Source: an uncultured Clostridia bacterium (GTDB lineage: Bacteria; Bacillota; Clostridia; Oscillospirales; Acutalibacteraceae). From it: a DNA stretch of 47,286 nt. The notes beneath the pieces are model-generated. The model was not told where the DNA came from. It did no database searches and saw only the letters and a list, made by a program, of their open reading frames with translations. This document shows positions 16,793 through 27,144 of the stretch, in pieces. The stretch lies in assembly GCA_947585965.1 (NCBI GenBank), contig CANPXK010000012.1, forward strand, positions 1-47,286, given 5' to 3'. A program made the position numbers and the translations under genes. Numbering within the stretch: position 1 is the first letter of the stretch; each line of letters begins with the position of its first letter.

Positions 16793-17623
16793 ATGAAAAT
16801 TGTAATATACGGACTGGGAATTATCGGCGGGTCCTTTGCAAAGGCAATTAAAAAATACACAGATTGCTATGTTGTAGGTATAAATCGCAGTCGCAAACCT
16901 CTTGAGGATGCACTTGCCTGTGGTGCTATAGATGAAATAGGCAATACTGAGGCTCTTTGTGATGCAGATATGCTTATTCTCGGGACATTTCCGGGAGCAA
17001 TGATTAAATTCATAAAGGATAATGCACAGCTTATTCCCAAAAAGTGTATAGTAACGGACAGTGCGGGCATAAAGACCGACCTTTGTCGTGAGCTTACCGA
17101 TGTATCCAAGGAATACGGCTTCAGCTTTGTAGGCTGTCACCCGATGGCAGGAAAGGAGAAAAACGGCTTTTCCGCTTCCGAGGCTGATTTGTTTGTGGGT
17201 GCAAGCTGTGTAATCGTCCCGTGTGCTGCGGATAAGAGTGCGGTTGAAACCGTTGATAAGCTGATGAGAAAGCTAAGATTCGGACAGATAATGTATTCTA
17301 CACCTGAGGAGCATGACAGAATTATTTCCTTCACCTCTCAGCTTCCTCATGTTATAGCCTGTTCTTATGTTATGAGTCCGACCTGCCCTAAGCATACGGG
17401 ATTTTCGGCAGGAAGCTATCGTGATGTGTCAAGGGTTGCAAATATCAATGAAAAGCTGTGGGCGGAGCTGTTTCTTGAAAACAGAGAGCCGCTTATCAAG
17501 GAGATTAATATACTTACAGAAAATCTTAACAGCATAAAATCCGCAATACAAAACGGTGACAGAGAGGCTCTTGAGGAGCTTCTCGCAAAAAGCAGAAGGA
17601 TTAAGGAGAGTTTGGGAGAATGA
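16793..17623 (+). CDS. tyrA: Prephenate dehydrogenase
   Basis: 'IYGLGIIGGSFAKAIKKYT', 'FVGCHPMAGKEKNGFSASEADLFVGASCVIVP', 'FTSQLPHVIA'. Confidence 0.95.
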   Translation: MKIVIYGLGIIGGSFAKAIKKYTDCYVVGINRSRKPLEDALACGAIDEIGNTEALCDADMLILGTFPGAMIKFIKDNAQLIPKKCIVTDSAGIKTDLCRELTDVSKEYGFSFVGCHPMAGKEKNGFSASEADLFVGASCVIVPCAADKSAVETVDKLMRKLRFGQIMYSTPEEHDRIISFTSQLPHVIACSYVMSPTCPKHTGFSAGSYRDVSRVANINEKLWAELFLENREPLIKEINILTENLNSIKSAIQNGDREALEELLAKSRRIKESLGE

Positions 17624-18666
17624 AAATTATAAATGTAAAAACGAATGATAGCTATAATGTATATATTGAAAGAGGGATACTGTCCGAAACGGGAAAATAT
17701 GTCAGAAAGGTTTCCCGTGCGGTGCGTGCGGCAATAATAAGCGACAGTAATGTTGCACCGATTTATGCGGAGAGGGTCGAAAAATCTCTAAGGGAAAACG
17801 GTTTTGAAACCTCGCTGTTTGTATTTGAAGCAGGCGAGGAAAGAAAAAGACTTTCAACCGTTGAACAAATGTACGCACATTTCTTTGATAATGATATGAC
17901 AAGAAGCGATATAGTCGTTGCCCTCGGAGGCGGCGTTGTCGGAGATATGGCGGGATATGCCGCGGCAAGTTATCTCAGGGGGATAGATTTTGTACAGATA
18001 CCGACCAGCTTGCTTGCGCAGGTGGATTCCTCAGTTGGAGGAAAAACGGGAGTTGATCTTTCAGTGGGGAAGAATCTTGTCGGAGCATTTAAGCAGCCGA
18101 AAACGGTTCTTATCGATCCTGACACACTTGATACTCTGCCGCAAAAGTTTTTTAATGACGGTATGGGAGAGGTTATAAAATACGGCTGTATACGCAGCAG
18201 GACTCTTTTTGAAAGACTGGAAAAGGAAAATGCAATGGATTTCATAGATGATATCATATATGAATGTATTTCCATAAAGAGTCTGGTTGTTGAGCATGAT
18301 GCACTCGACACGGGCGAGAGGGCTATTCTGAATTTCGGGCATACCTTCGGTCATGCATTGGAAAAGCTTTATAATTACAGCGGCATAACACACGGTGAGG
18401 CTGTCGGACTCGGCGCTTATCTTATTACAAAAATTACCGAAAAAAAGGGTATTACCGAAGCCGGAAGTGCCGATAGGATATATAAGCTGCTCAAAAAATA
18501 TGATATGACTACAAGCACGGAATTTCCGATTGATGATATCGTCAAGGCGACCAGAGGGGATAAGAAAAGCAGCGGCAAGGGTATAAGCTTTATTTTCCTG
18601 AGAAGTATTGGTGATTGCTTTATATACAGAATAGAAAACAGTGAGGTAAAGGGATTTTTTGCGTAA
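17620..18666 (+). CDS. aroB: 3-dehydroquinate synthase
   Basis: 'VALGGGVVGDMAGYAAASYLRGIDFVQIPTSLLAQVDSSVGGKTGVDLSVGKNLVGAFKQP', 'NFGHTFGHALE'; 4-bp overlap with tyrA. Confidence 0.98.
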   Translation: MKIINVKTNDSYNVYIERGILSETGKYVRKVSRAVRAAIISDSNVAPIYAERVEKSLRENGFETSLFVFEAGEERKRLSTVEQMYAHFFDNDMTRSDIVVALGGGVVGDMAGYAAASYLRGIDFVQIPTSLLAQVDSSVGGKTGVDLSVGKNLVGAFKQPKTVLIDPDTLDTLPQKFFNDGMGEVIKYGCIRSRTLFERLEKENAMDFIDDIIYECISIKSLVVEHDALDTGERAILNFGHTFGHALEKLYNYSGITHGEAVGLGAYLITKITEKKGITEAGSADRIYKLLKKYDMTTSTEFPIDDIVKATRGDKKSSGKGISFIFLRSIGDCFIYRIENSEVKGFFA

Positions 18667-18906
18667 GAATAAAAAATGGGGCTGTCGAATCAGATTAAAA
18701 AAAGTCTGAGCGAAGCCCCTTCATTATTTTCAGAATTTTCAATTGACATTTTTCTTCATTTTGCAGTAGATTTACCAACGGTCAGGTAAGTCACATACTC
18801 TCCCGCCTGCAGAGGGGAAATTCTTGCTTATCAGGTTAAATGTTCTAGTCGATACTAAATAATTGAGGTTTGATAAACAGTTAAGAAGCATATCATTACT
18901 GAATGT

Positions 18907-19557
18907 TCAGGAAAATGAGTTACGGATTTTACTTATCCATAATGAAAAATGCTTACATTCAGAGAGCATTCTATCCATATCTATATGTTGAGCCACAAGA
19001 ATTCCCTGTCTTACTTTTGAATAACCGCTGATTATGCTTTGAATTCTCTTAGACGGTGATGTATCGGGGGAGTTGTTTATATGTTCCGGTGTTTCTGCAT
19101 TATCTCTTATATCCTGTAATTTTTTTACAGATTTGTTATCCGAAATTATGGCAAAAGCCTGTGGATCGGAAAATAACAATCCTTCAAATTCATGCAGTAT
19201 CAGATTGAATATCAAATTGTTGCAACCTATATCTTTTGTAATTGCTGTTTCAATGTATTCTATGCGTTTATAAATATCAACTTCTCTGTAATCAATTTCG
19301 GGAGTATCAGCAGGCATTCCATAGTAGTCCAGCATTGTAGTGACAATTGCATTGGGATTTTGACAAAGCCTGCGCAGTTCATCTTTTATAACATTATAAT
19401 TGCTTACCCCGCCTTTATAAGATTTGGTAGGAGTGCGTTTTGTCTTATGGATAATCGGTGTGGTATAAATACCCATTCTTGATAAATACGGGGAAAGGAT
19501 ATTATTTACAAAAGCCTCTTCTGTTTGACCTTCACAGTAGATATATAGAGTTTTCAT
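18907..19557 (-). CDS. DUF4276 family (TOPRIM-like) protein
   Basis: 'MKTLYIYCEGQTEEAFVNNILSPYL', 'TTMLDYYGMP', 'LILHEFEGLLFSDP' are DUF4276 motifs; ATGA overlap with the upstream AAA gene. Confidence 0.85.
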   Translation of the reverse strand: MKTLYIYCEGQTEEAFVNNILSPYLSRMGIYTTPIIHKTKRTPTKSYKGGVSNYNVIKDELRRLCQNPNAIVTTMLDYYGMPADTPEIDYREVDIYKRIEYIETAITKDIGCNNLIFNLILHEFEGLLFSDPQAFAIISDNKSVKKLQDIRDNAETPEHINNSPDTSPSKRIQSIISGYSKVRQGILVAQHIDMDRMLSECKHFSLWISKIRNSFS

Positions 19558-20651
19558 TTTGAGAGTCTGCCTCCCAAAATGTTTTTTTGCCACAAATCAC
19601 CTAATGAATAGTCTTCAAGCCAGATTTTAAGTTCATCTTCATTCAATCTGTTAAAAGTTGAAGCACCGTTTGCGTCTTTGTTTACAACAACAACATCTTC
19701 TGCGCTGAACTCGTTTAACAGTTCAACAGATTGAGTAGAAATAATTATCTGTTTCTTTTTGGAAATTTGTTTCACCATTTCGGCAAATATTGTAATTGCA
19801 TAGGGATGAAGTCCGAGCTCGGGTTCATCAACAATTATAGTCGCAGGCTGTAGGCTTGCAGGCTGCAGCAGCAATGTAGTAAGACAGATAAAACGCAAAG
19901 TTCCGTCCGAAAGCTGTGAAGCGTTAAAGATATCCTCGCAGCCCTTTTGATGCCATTTCAGAGTAATGAGCTCGTTATTTCCTTCTTTAGGTTCGAGCAT
20001 GAAGTCATCAAAATATGGGGCTATCAAGCGAATTGTTTCAACAATTTCATTGAAACTTTTTTCATAGTTTTTTTTGAGTCTGTATAAAAAAGCCGCAAGA
20101 TTGGAAGCGTCGAACATAAGCGATTGATTATTTGATATGTTATGTTCCTGCTTTACTTTAGCTGTTCGGCTTGTATCGTGAAAGTGATATACACGCCACA
20201 TTTTTTTCTCTAATATCGGAAAAACATAATTGTTTATTCCGTTAGAAACACCATTTTCCCACTTTGATTCCTCATGCGCCGTGGATACGGTGCTTTCATA
20301 AGTTCCCCGGCCGTAAAATTCTTTTTTAAAAATAATTCTGTTATCATCTGTTGGTACAAGATAGAAACCGTATGAATTATTATTGAAAAAGGCTTCAAAA
20401 TAGATTTCCTCCGTTTCCTTTCTGCCATTGTAGAATAAAGAGTTGATTCCGCACTGTTGAGTATACAGCTGTAATTCTTTCTTTAAAATGCTTTGGAGTA
20501 ACGTAAAAGCGGAAATAAAATTAGATTTTCCGGCGCCGTTGCTTCCAATCAGTAAATTTATGCTGTCAAGATTTAAGTCACATTTTTTTATAGATTTATA
20601 GCCGCTTATACATATCCGGCTTAATTGTCCGGATTTTATACTCATACTCAC
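19554..20651 (-). CDS. AAA family ATPase (AAA_21/OLD-like, SMC-type)
   Basis: 'NLLIGSNGAGKSNFISAF', 'QLSDGTLRFICLTTLLLQP', 'TIIVDEPELGLHPYAI', 'IISTQSVELLNEF'. Confidence 0.93.
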   Translation of the reverse strand: MSMSIKSGQLSRICISGYKSIKKCDLNLDSINLLIGSNGAGKSNFISAFTLLQSILKKELQLYTQQCGINSLFYNGRKETEEIYFEAFFNNNSYGFYLVPTDDNRIIFKKEFYGRGTYESTVSTAHEESKWENGVSNGINNYVFPILEKKMWRVYHFHDTSRTAKVKQEHNISNNQSLMFDASNLAAFLYRLKKNYEKSFNEIVETIRLIAPYFDDFMLEPKEGNNELITLKWHQKGCEDIFNASQLSDGTLRFICLTTLLLQPASLQPATIIVDEPELGLHPYAITIFAEMVKQISKKKQIIISTQSVELLNEFSAEDVVVVNKDANGASTFNRLNEDELKIWLEDYSLGDLWQKNILGGRLSK

Positions 20652-20768
20652 TCGTTCCTTTCTTTAACTCTATTCTTTCTGTCAGCTTATGCTCCGGTCT
20701 GTATGAAATCGGGAATAGTGAGTTTATAAATACGTCTTTCAGAGCCGTGCTGTCTTCAAGGATTGTTT

Positions 20769-21386
20769 TTATGAGTTTGTTACAGCGCCGTTGTTGTATT
20801 TTTCTTCCTCTTTCATAAGAGTGATAAATTTTTTCTTAAGCTCGATTGAAAGATAGGGTCTGAGCTTTTCAAGGGTCATTTTGTTGGGTGTAAACACAAG
20901 CAGGGCAGGCTTGTGCCGTATTTTATCATGTATGAGGACATAATAGGTCGAGTCGCTTGCATTATTTTCTTCTGCATGAAGTACAAGATTATGTTTTGAC
21001 GGTTCAACATTACGCTTGCCTGTTTCGTGATTGTAATATTTTCCGATATCATCAATACCCTTTATGTCAAATACCGTGATATTACGTCGTTTTGCTTTCC
21101 CCTTTATACGCTCTATACGCATTTCACCGGTTACAAAGGTGTATTCATATTCTATTCCCGAATTCTTCACAAGATAAACGGTAAGCCATATACCTAAACC
21201 GATAAGTATAAGGGCAACCGGTATCAGAAATGAGTATATTCCGGAAAAAAATATGCACAGTGCAATTATCAGGATAATGGCACATATTGAGCCTACAAGA
21301 CTTATCATCTGTTTTGCGGTGAATTTCTTTTTGACGATCTGTTCGTAGTAGTTATCCATCCTTGTTACATCTATCAATTTATCCAT
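20769..21386 (-). CDS. Membrane protein of unknown function (DUF6106-like)
   Basis: 205 aa, two TM segments then a PH-like soluble region; common clostridial gene pattern (family name recalled, not searched). Confidence 0.55.
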   Translation of the reverse strand: MDKLIDVTRMDNYYEQIVKKKFTAKQMISLVGSICAIILIIALCIFFSGIYSFLIPVALILIGLGIWLTVYLVKNSGIEYEYTFVTGEMRIERIKGKAKRRNITVFDIKGIDDIGKYYNHETGKRNVEPSKHNLVLHAEENNASDSTYYVLIHDKIRHKPALLVFTPNKMTLEKLRPYLSIELKKKFITLMKEEEKYNNGAVTNS

Positions 21387-21581
21387 AAATATACCTCCGA
21401 CATTTTTAAAAGAATATGGTTATTATACCACATATTGCACAAAAAATCAATTGATTTTTCTATATATTTTTCAGAAAATATATTATTATTATTATTTGAG
21501 GAACCTGTAAGTAAATGTAAAAATCGGGTATGCCCGGGTCGTTTCCGGGCATATCCGGTGTGCAAATCTATATAGGGGTAA

Positions 21582-22352
21582 TCACTTATCCTCTGTGCGG
21601 ATGGTAATTGAATTGATAATCGGTTGTTCGTTTTCGGGAATGGTTCCGTTGTCATCCGTGGGCTTTGCATCTTCACATACCTTATCAACAACATCCATAC
21701 CCTCGGTTACATGACCGAATCCGGCATAATCTCCGTCAAGGTGCTGACTGTCCTTCTGGACTATAAAAAATTGTGAGGATGCACTGTTCGGATCTGTAGT
21801 TCTTGCCATTGATATCGTACCTCTTGTGTGGGAAATTGTATTGTTATAGCCGTTTGAGCTGAATTCGCCCACGATTGTTTCCGGTTCCTCCATGCCTTCC
21901 TTAGCCTGACCGCCCTGCATCATGAATCCCTCCATGATCCTGTGGAATGTAAGACCGTCGTAAAATTTTGAATTTGCAAGCTTTACAAAGTTTTCTACGG
22001 TCTTAGGAGCGGACTCGGGGTCGAGCTCAACGGTGATTTTCCCGTAATCCTTTATATCAATGTCCGCATAATAAGTTTTGGTTTCGTCTATTATTGATTC
22101 GCCTGAGTCAAGTGAGCTTTGAGTGCTTTCCTCTGCGGAGGATTGTGAGCCGCTGCTGTCGTTTGACAATACAAGTGCAAGAATAAGCAATCCTACTATA
22201 ATTACTACAACAACGATTGCCGTTATTATGCCCGTTTTTAGCTTCTTACCCGTTTCCTTTACGTCAACAGCCGGCTGCTGCTTTTTTGGTGCGGGTGTTG
22301 TCGGAGTTTTTTTCCTTGGAGCCGGTCCTTTTTTCTTTCTGTTCTTAGCCAT
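21582..22352 (-). CDS. Membrane-anchored cyclophilin-type peptidyl-prolyl isomerase
   Basis: N-terminal TM; 'FHRIMEGFMMQGGQ', 'RGTISMARTTDPNSASSQFFIVQKDSQHLDGDYAGFGHV'. Confidence 0.95.
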   Translation of the reverse strand: MAKNRKKKGPAPRKKTPTTPAPKKQQPAVDVKETGKKLKTGIITAIVVVVIIVGLLILALVLSNDSSGSQSSAEESTQSSLDSGESIIDETKTYYADIDIKDYGKITVELDPESAPKTVENFVKLANSKFYDGLTFHRIMEGFMMQGGQAKEGMEEPETIVGEFSSNGYNNTISHTRGTISMARTTDPNSASSQFFIVQKDSQHLDGDYAGFGHVTEGMDVVDKVCEDAKPTDDNGTIPENEQPIINSITIRTEDK

Positions 22353-22780
22353 TGTTTCAAATCCTTTCTTTGCTGTATGATCTTACAGCCTGTTTTAAAT
22401 TCTTATATCCTGATCCGGATAACAATAAGACAATCATAACATATTATGCGTAAAAATTCAATTTATATTTTTGATAAATAAACTTGTTGCATGGAGGTGT
22501 ACGTTATGTCGGTAAATTACATTAAGATTACAATGTGGGAGAGTGGGAAAGCGGATATCGGTTTATGCGGGAAACGGAATATTAACGTATATCTTTTCCA
22601 TGTATGGCTCCCCCGTTTTTACCCCATATCCCCACATTGTCATTCAAAGATGTTTGTTAATTGTGTTCTATGTCAGATGGCTGCACCGGACTTTCCCTTA
22701 TCCTCCATACTTCACCTTGTTGCCCTCGTTTATTATATATTCTCTGTTTTAAAAAATATTTTTTATTTATTTATAAAAAG

Positions 22781-22808
22781 TTGACCTCTGCCGGTCAATT
22801 TTTTTTGT
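22781..22808 (+). terminator. Hairpin plus T-run just upstream of the phage-like cluster
   Basis: ttgacc-tctgcc-ggtcaa-tttttttt. Confidence 0.6.
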
Positions 22809-22840
22809 TTTCTTTCCTCCTGTTGAAAGGGGGTATAAAA

Positions 22841-23380
22841 TTGAATAAAAAAGAGAGGGGGCTTACTCCGAGAGAAAAACAGTTTTGTTGTGTTTATGCA
22901 AACAGCGGAAATTATAAGGAAGCTGCCTTATGTGCGGGTTTCGGCAATCCGGATAAAACAGGTGCCGCTCTTTTGCTAAGGGATGATATTAATGCGGAGA
23001 TAGAAAAAATATATAAATCCCGCACAAGAAATTATCGTCAAAGGGCAAGGGCAGGATATGAAAGACTTGCTTTCGGGAATGTTTCGGATGCTGTCAGGCT
23101 TATGTTTGAGGATAACCCATCGGAAAAAGCCCTTGAATCATATGATCTGTTCAATGTTGCGGAAATTAAAAGACCGAAGGATGGTGCGATGGAAATTAAG
23201 TTTTTCGACAGGATCAAGGCTCTTGAAAAGCTTGAATTTGCCGATGACAGCGAACAGAAAGGTATATCGGATTTTTATAGTGCCCTTATAGGCGGAATCA
23301 ACGGTTCTGATAAGAAAAACAGTACATCCGAAAATAAAGAATGTATTGAATCTGAAATTCCGGGGGATGAGATTATTTGA
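22841..23380 (+). CDS. Phage terminase small subunit
   Basis: TTG start after gaaaggggg; 'LTPREKQFCCVYANSGNYKEAALCAGFGNPDKTGAALLLRDDINAEI'; immediately upstream of the large subunit. Confidence 0.8.
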   Translation: MNKKERGLTPREKQFCCVYANSGNYKEAALCAGFGNPDKTGAALLLRDDINAEIEKIYKSRTRNYRQRARAGYERLAFGNVSDAVRLMFEDNPSEKALESYDLFNVAEIKRPKDGAMEIKFFDRIKALEKLEFADDSEQKGISDFYSALIGGINGSDKKNSTSENKECIESEIPGDEII

Positions 23381-24624
23381 AGTTCAGGACTTTTTCCGAA
23401 AAACAGCTTAAACTTCTGAGGTGGTGGTGTGACGGAAGTGAAAGTTCCGACTGCGACGGTATTATATGCGATGGTGCCGTCAGGAGCGGTAAGACCTTAT
23501 GTATGAGTGTATCATTTATTTCGTGGGCAATGCTTAATTTTGAAGGCGGCAGTTTTGCAATATGCGGAAAGACTATACGTTCGGTTAAGAGAAATCTGGT
23601 CGTTCCTCTGCTTAATGTATTGGCGGATCTGGGGTTTGAGGTCAGGGACAGGCTTTCGTCAAATATACTGGAGGTGCAGACAGGAAGCAGGAAAAACATA
23701 TTCTATCTCTTCGGAGGAAGAGATGAGGGCTCGGCGGCACTTATACAGGGAATAACACTTTGCGGAGTACTTTTTGACGAGGCTGCTCTTATGCCGAGGT
23801 CGTTTGTTGAACAGGCTGTGGCGAGATGCTCGGTTGAGGAATCAAAGCTGTGGTTTAACTGTAATCCTGAATATCCTCAGCATTGGTTCTGTACCGAATG
23901 GGTAAAAAAGGTCAGGGAGAAAAATCTTTTTTATATCCATTTTACTATGGAGGATAATCCTTCCTTGTCCGAGGCTATGCTCAGACGCTATCAGAAGCTT
24001 TATTCGGGCAGCTTTTATCAGAGGTATGTCCTCGGAAAATGGACGGCTTCGGAGGGACTTGTATATCCGTTTATGTCGGACGAAAAAATGCTGTATGATG
24101 AGCCGAAGGGCGGATTTGACGATTTTGTTATTTCCTGCGACTATGGTACTGTCAACCCGTCTTCGTTCGGTCTGTGGGGACTCAGCGGGGGTATCTGGTA
24201 CAGGATAAACGAATATTATTACAGCTCACGCAGGGAGGGCTCTTCACGCACTGATGAGGAGCATTATAAAGGCTTATGTGAACTTGCCGGGGAGAGGAAG
24301 ATATCGGAAGTGATTGTTGATCCGTCCGCGGCAAGCTTTATCGAAGTTATAAAAAGACATGGCAGATTCAGAGTGACGGCGGCAAAGAATAATGTAACCG
24401 ATGGTATAAGGCAGGTTAGCAGTGCACTTAAACAGGGGGATATAAGAATATGCCGCTGCTGTATTGATTGTATAAAAGAGTTCGGTATGTATCGTTGGGA
24501 AAGCGGGGGAAGAGATATTCCGATGAAAGAAAATGATCATGCTATGGATGATGTGAGGTATTTTGTTGCTACATATCTGAACAGATATGATGACAGCATA
24601 TATGCACTGGCTTCAATCAGATAA
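23377..24624 (+). CDS. Phage terminase large subunit
   Basis: Walker A 'CDGAVRSGKTLCMS', Walker B 'GVLFDEAALMP', nuclease motifs 'ISCDYGTVNPSSFGLW', 'EVIVDPSAASF', 'HAMDDVRYFVATYL'. Confidence 0.95.
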   Translation: MKFRTFSEKQLKLLRWWCDGSESSDCDGIICDGAVRSGKTLCMSVSFISWAMLNFEGGSFAICGKTIRSVKRNLVVPLLNVLADLGFEVRDRLSSNILEVQTGSRKNIFYLFGGRDEGSAALIQGITLCGVLFDEAALMPRSFVEQAVARCSVEESKLWFNCNPEYPQHWFCTEWVKKVREKNLFYIHFTMEDNPSLSEAMLRRYQKLYSGSFYQRYVLGKWTASEGLVYPFMSDEKMLYDEPKGGFDDFVISCDYGTVNPSSFGLWGLSGGIWYRINEYYYSSRREGSSRTDEEHYKGLCELAGERKISEVIVDPSAASFIEVIKRHGRFRVTAAKNNVTDGIRQVSSALKQGDIRICRCCIDCIKEFGMYRWESGGRDIPMKENDHAMDDVRYFVATYLNRYDDSIYALASIR

Positions 24625-24684
24625 TACCGACATAGCGGAGTCATATATACATAACCGTTTCATGCGGAAAAGAGGTGATAAGAA

Positions 24685-25833
24685 TTGGGTTGGTTCAGAA
24701 ATAAAAACAGAAATAAGACGAGCGGATTTGCCGTTCAGACGGCAGGGAGCGAGGGATATAATCACCCGTTTTCCTGTATCAGAAATTACAGCCCGCTTGG
24801 CTGCTTTGAAAAAAATCTGTATCGCTCGCTAAGGGAATCCATTCCCGTAATTGATGCGGCGATATACAAGATCATAAGACTGACAGGCAATTTTAAGGTT
24901 CAATGCTCCGATAAAAAAGCCGAAAGAAAATTAGAAGAATTTCTGAGAAATGTCAGGGTCAACGGAATATCCTATGGTGTTGACAGTTTTATATCACAGT
25001 ACCTTGAGCAAATGCTTACATACGGTACCGCCGTAGGCGAGATAGTACTCGGTGTGGACGGTAATATTGCGGCACTTTATAACAGCTCACTCGATAATGT
25101 AGAGCTTTGCTGCGGTGAGAATCCTTTTGATGTATGTATTAATGTCGTAGATGAAACAGGAGTGAAAAAGCCCGTAAGATACCCCGAGCTTATATTGTGC
25201 AGTGCAATTATGCCGGAGCCGGGGAAGCTGTACGGCACCTCCGTATTGAAGGGTCTCCCGTTTGTGAGCGATATATTCCTTAAAATTATCAATGCTATCG
25301 GGACAAACTGGGACAGAGTGGGAAATGTCCGATTTGCCGTCACATATAAGCCGACTGACGGCGACAGAGGAAGTACAAAGGAAAAGGCTATGCTTATAGC
25401 CTCGGAATGGAGCAAGGCTATGAAAAGCAGAGAGCCGAGGGATTTCGTGTCCGTGGGGGATGTCAGCATAAAGGTAATAGGTGCGGATAATCAGATACCC
25501 GACAGCGAGGTTCCTGTGCGGCAGATACTTGAACAAATCGTTGCCAAGCTGTCAATACCTCCGTTCCTTTTGGGACTTACATGGTCAACAACCGAAAGGA
25601 TGTCTTCACAACAGGCGGATATCCTCACAAGTGAGCTTGAATATTACAGGCGTGTGCTTAATGAAAGCATAAGAAAAATATGCCGTACATTTCTGCGGCT
25701 TAACGGTTTTAATGAACAGTGCGAACTTGTATGGGATAATATCAATCTTCAGGACGAGGTTGAGCTTGCAAAGTCAAGATTATATAACGCTCAGGCGGAG
25801 GAAATAGAAAATCGTATTAAAAAGGGAGAATGA
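24685..25833 (+). CDS. Phage portal protein
   Basis: TTG start after agaggtgat; 'VLKGLPFVSDIFLKIINAIGTNWDRVGNVRFAVTYKP', 'LSIPPFLLGLTWSTTERMSSQQADILTSELEYYRR'. Confidence 0.85.
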   Translation: MGWFRNKNRNKTSGFAVQTAGSEGYNHPFSCIRNYSPLGCFEKNLYRSLRESIPVIDAAIYKIIRLTGNFKVQCSDKKAERKLEEFLRNVRVNGISYGVDSFISQYLEQMLTYGTAVGEIVLGVDGNIAALYNSSLDNVELCCGENPFDVCINVVDETGVKKPVRYPELILCSAIMPEPGKLYGTSVLKGLPFVSDIFLKIINAIGTNWDRVGNVRFAVTYKPTDGDRGSTKEKAMLIASEWSKAMKSREPRDFVSVGDVSIKVIGADNQIPDSEVPVRQILEQIVAKLSIPPFLLGLTWSTTERMSSQQADILTSELEYYRRVLNESIRKICRTFLRLNGFNEQCELVWDNINLQDEVELAKSRLYNAQAEEIENRIKKGE

Positions 25834-26777
25834 ATGTGGAAAATGAAAACAGCAATCTGAAAGCAGGTGAACTGGAGCTTATCAACAGCTATACACGCAG
25901 ACCTCTTAAGGCTGATGAGGTATATGCCTTTTCCGTTGTTTTGTGTGATAACGAAATTGACAGGGATTTTGAAAAATTTTCTGATTCCGCACTAAAAAAA
26001 ATGGAAAAACTGTTTGTAGGGGTAACCGGAGTTCTTGACCATGACCCGAAGAGTAAAAACCAGACAGCAAGGATTTTTTCGTGCAGAGCGGAGGAAGTAT
26101 CGGGAAAAAAGACATTGGACGGGCATCAGTATATACGTCTTGCCGCAAGGGCATATATGCCGAGGACAGAGGGCAATAAGGATTTTATTATGCAGCTTGA
26201 CAGCGGCATAAAAAAGGAGGTAAGTGTCGGCTGCTCGATAGCTAAGAGGATATGCTCAATCTGCGGCTGCGAAAACGGCTCATGCGGACATATCAGGGGA
26301 AGAAGCTATGACGGTGAGGTGTGCCATAAAATACTCGAAGAACCGACGGATGCTTATGAATGGTCATTTGTTGCAGTCCCTGCACAAAAAGCGGCAGGCG
26401 TTATCAAATCATATAAAAAAGGAGAGAACGGTTTGGATATTGAAAAAAGACTTTTCAGCGGTGAGGCTGAAAGCTTCAGTGTTGACGAAATGAATATTAT
26501 AGCGGAAAAATTCCGCATATTGCAGGAAAAGGCTGCCGATGGTGAGGTATACAGAAGACGGCTTGAGGCTGATATAAATAAGCTTGCCGCCTTTACCCTT
26601 CCGCAGCTTAAAAGAGATGTGCTCGACTTCATTACAAGTAAAATGAATGCGGTGCAGCTTGAAAATCTCAAGAAGGCCCTTTCGGAGGGAAGGGAAAATA
26701 ATATGCCGCTTAAGCCCCAGCTTAGTGCGGCGGTAAAAAACATGAGAACGGATAATAATGCTTTTAAAAATATTTGA
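25830..26777 (+). CDS. Phage head maturation protease/scaffold (XkdF-like)
   Basis: 'IKKEVSVGCSIAKRICSICGCENGSCGHIRG...EEPTDAYEWSFVAVPAQKAAGVIKSYKK'; sits between portal and capsid. Confidence 0.7.
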   Translation: MNVENENSNLKAGELELINSYTRRPLKADEVYAFSVVLCDNEIDRDFEKFSDSALKKMEKLFVGVTGVLDHDPKSKNQTARIFSCRAEEVSGKKTLDGHQYIRLAARAYMPRTEGNKDFIMQLDSGIKKEVSVGCSIAKRICSICGCENGSCGHIRGRSYDGEVCHKILEEPTDAYEWSFVAVPAQKAAGVIKSYKKGENGLDIEKRLFSGEAESFSVDEMNIIAEKFRILQEKAADGEVYRRRLEADINKLAAFTLPQLKRDVLDFITSKMNAVQLENLKKALSEGRENNMPLKPQLSAAVKNMRTDNNAFKNI

Positions 26778-26789
26778 GGAGGATAATAT

Positions 26790-27122
26790 ATGAATGTTTC
26801 ATTTAACGGCTTCGGGGAAAATGTGGTTACATTTGAAACGGAGGGAAGCGTGAGTGCCGGTATGCCGGTTATGGTATCGGCAAGCGGAAAGGTTAAGGCG
26901 GCAAGCGGTGTATTCTGCGGAATATGTTTGGGTGTAAGAAACGGTTATGCCGCAGTGCAGCTTAGCGGATATGTTAAAACCGCTTATGATACCGCCCCGG
27001 CTGTCGGGTATACAAAGCTCGTCGGAAAAAACGGAAAAATAAGTACGGATGCATCGGACGGCAGGGAGTACCTTGTTGTTGATATTGATACCGTTGCCAA
27101 AACAGCGGGAATTATACTTTGA
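26790..27122 (+). CDS. Capsid decoration-like protein
   Basis: 110-aa beta-rich protein between protease and capsid: 'VSAGMPVMVSASGKVKAASGVFCGICLGVRNGYAAVQLSGYV'. Confidence 0.6.
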   Translation: MNVSFNGFGENVVTFETEGSVSAGMPVMVSASGKVKAASGVFCGICLGVRNGYAAVQLSGYVKTAYDTAPAVGYTKLVGKNGKISTDASDGREYLVVDIDTVAKTAGIIL

Positions 27123-27144
27123 TTTGAAGGGAGATTATTGATAT

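Noticed and set aside
22491-22784. 97-aa ORF upstream of the small terminase gene
   Set aside because: Reasonable SD, but the translation has no recognisable features and it overlaps a terminator-like hairpin; most likely noncoding.
26249-26325. Cys/His cluster (CSICGCENGSCGH...CH) in the head protease as a novel zinc site
   Set aside because: This pattern is, as far as I recall, common in this phage protease family, so it is not unusual.
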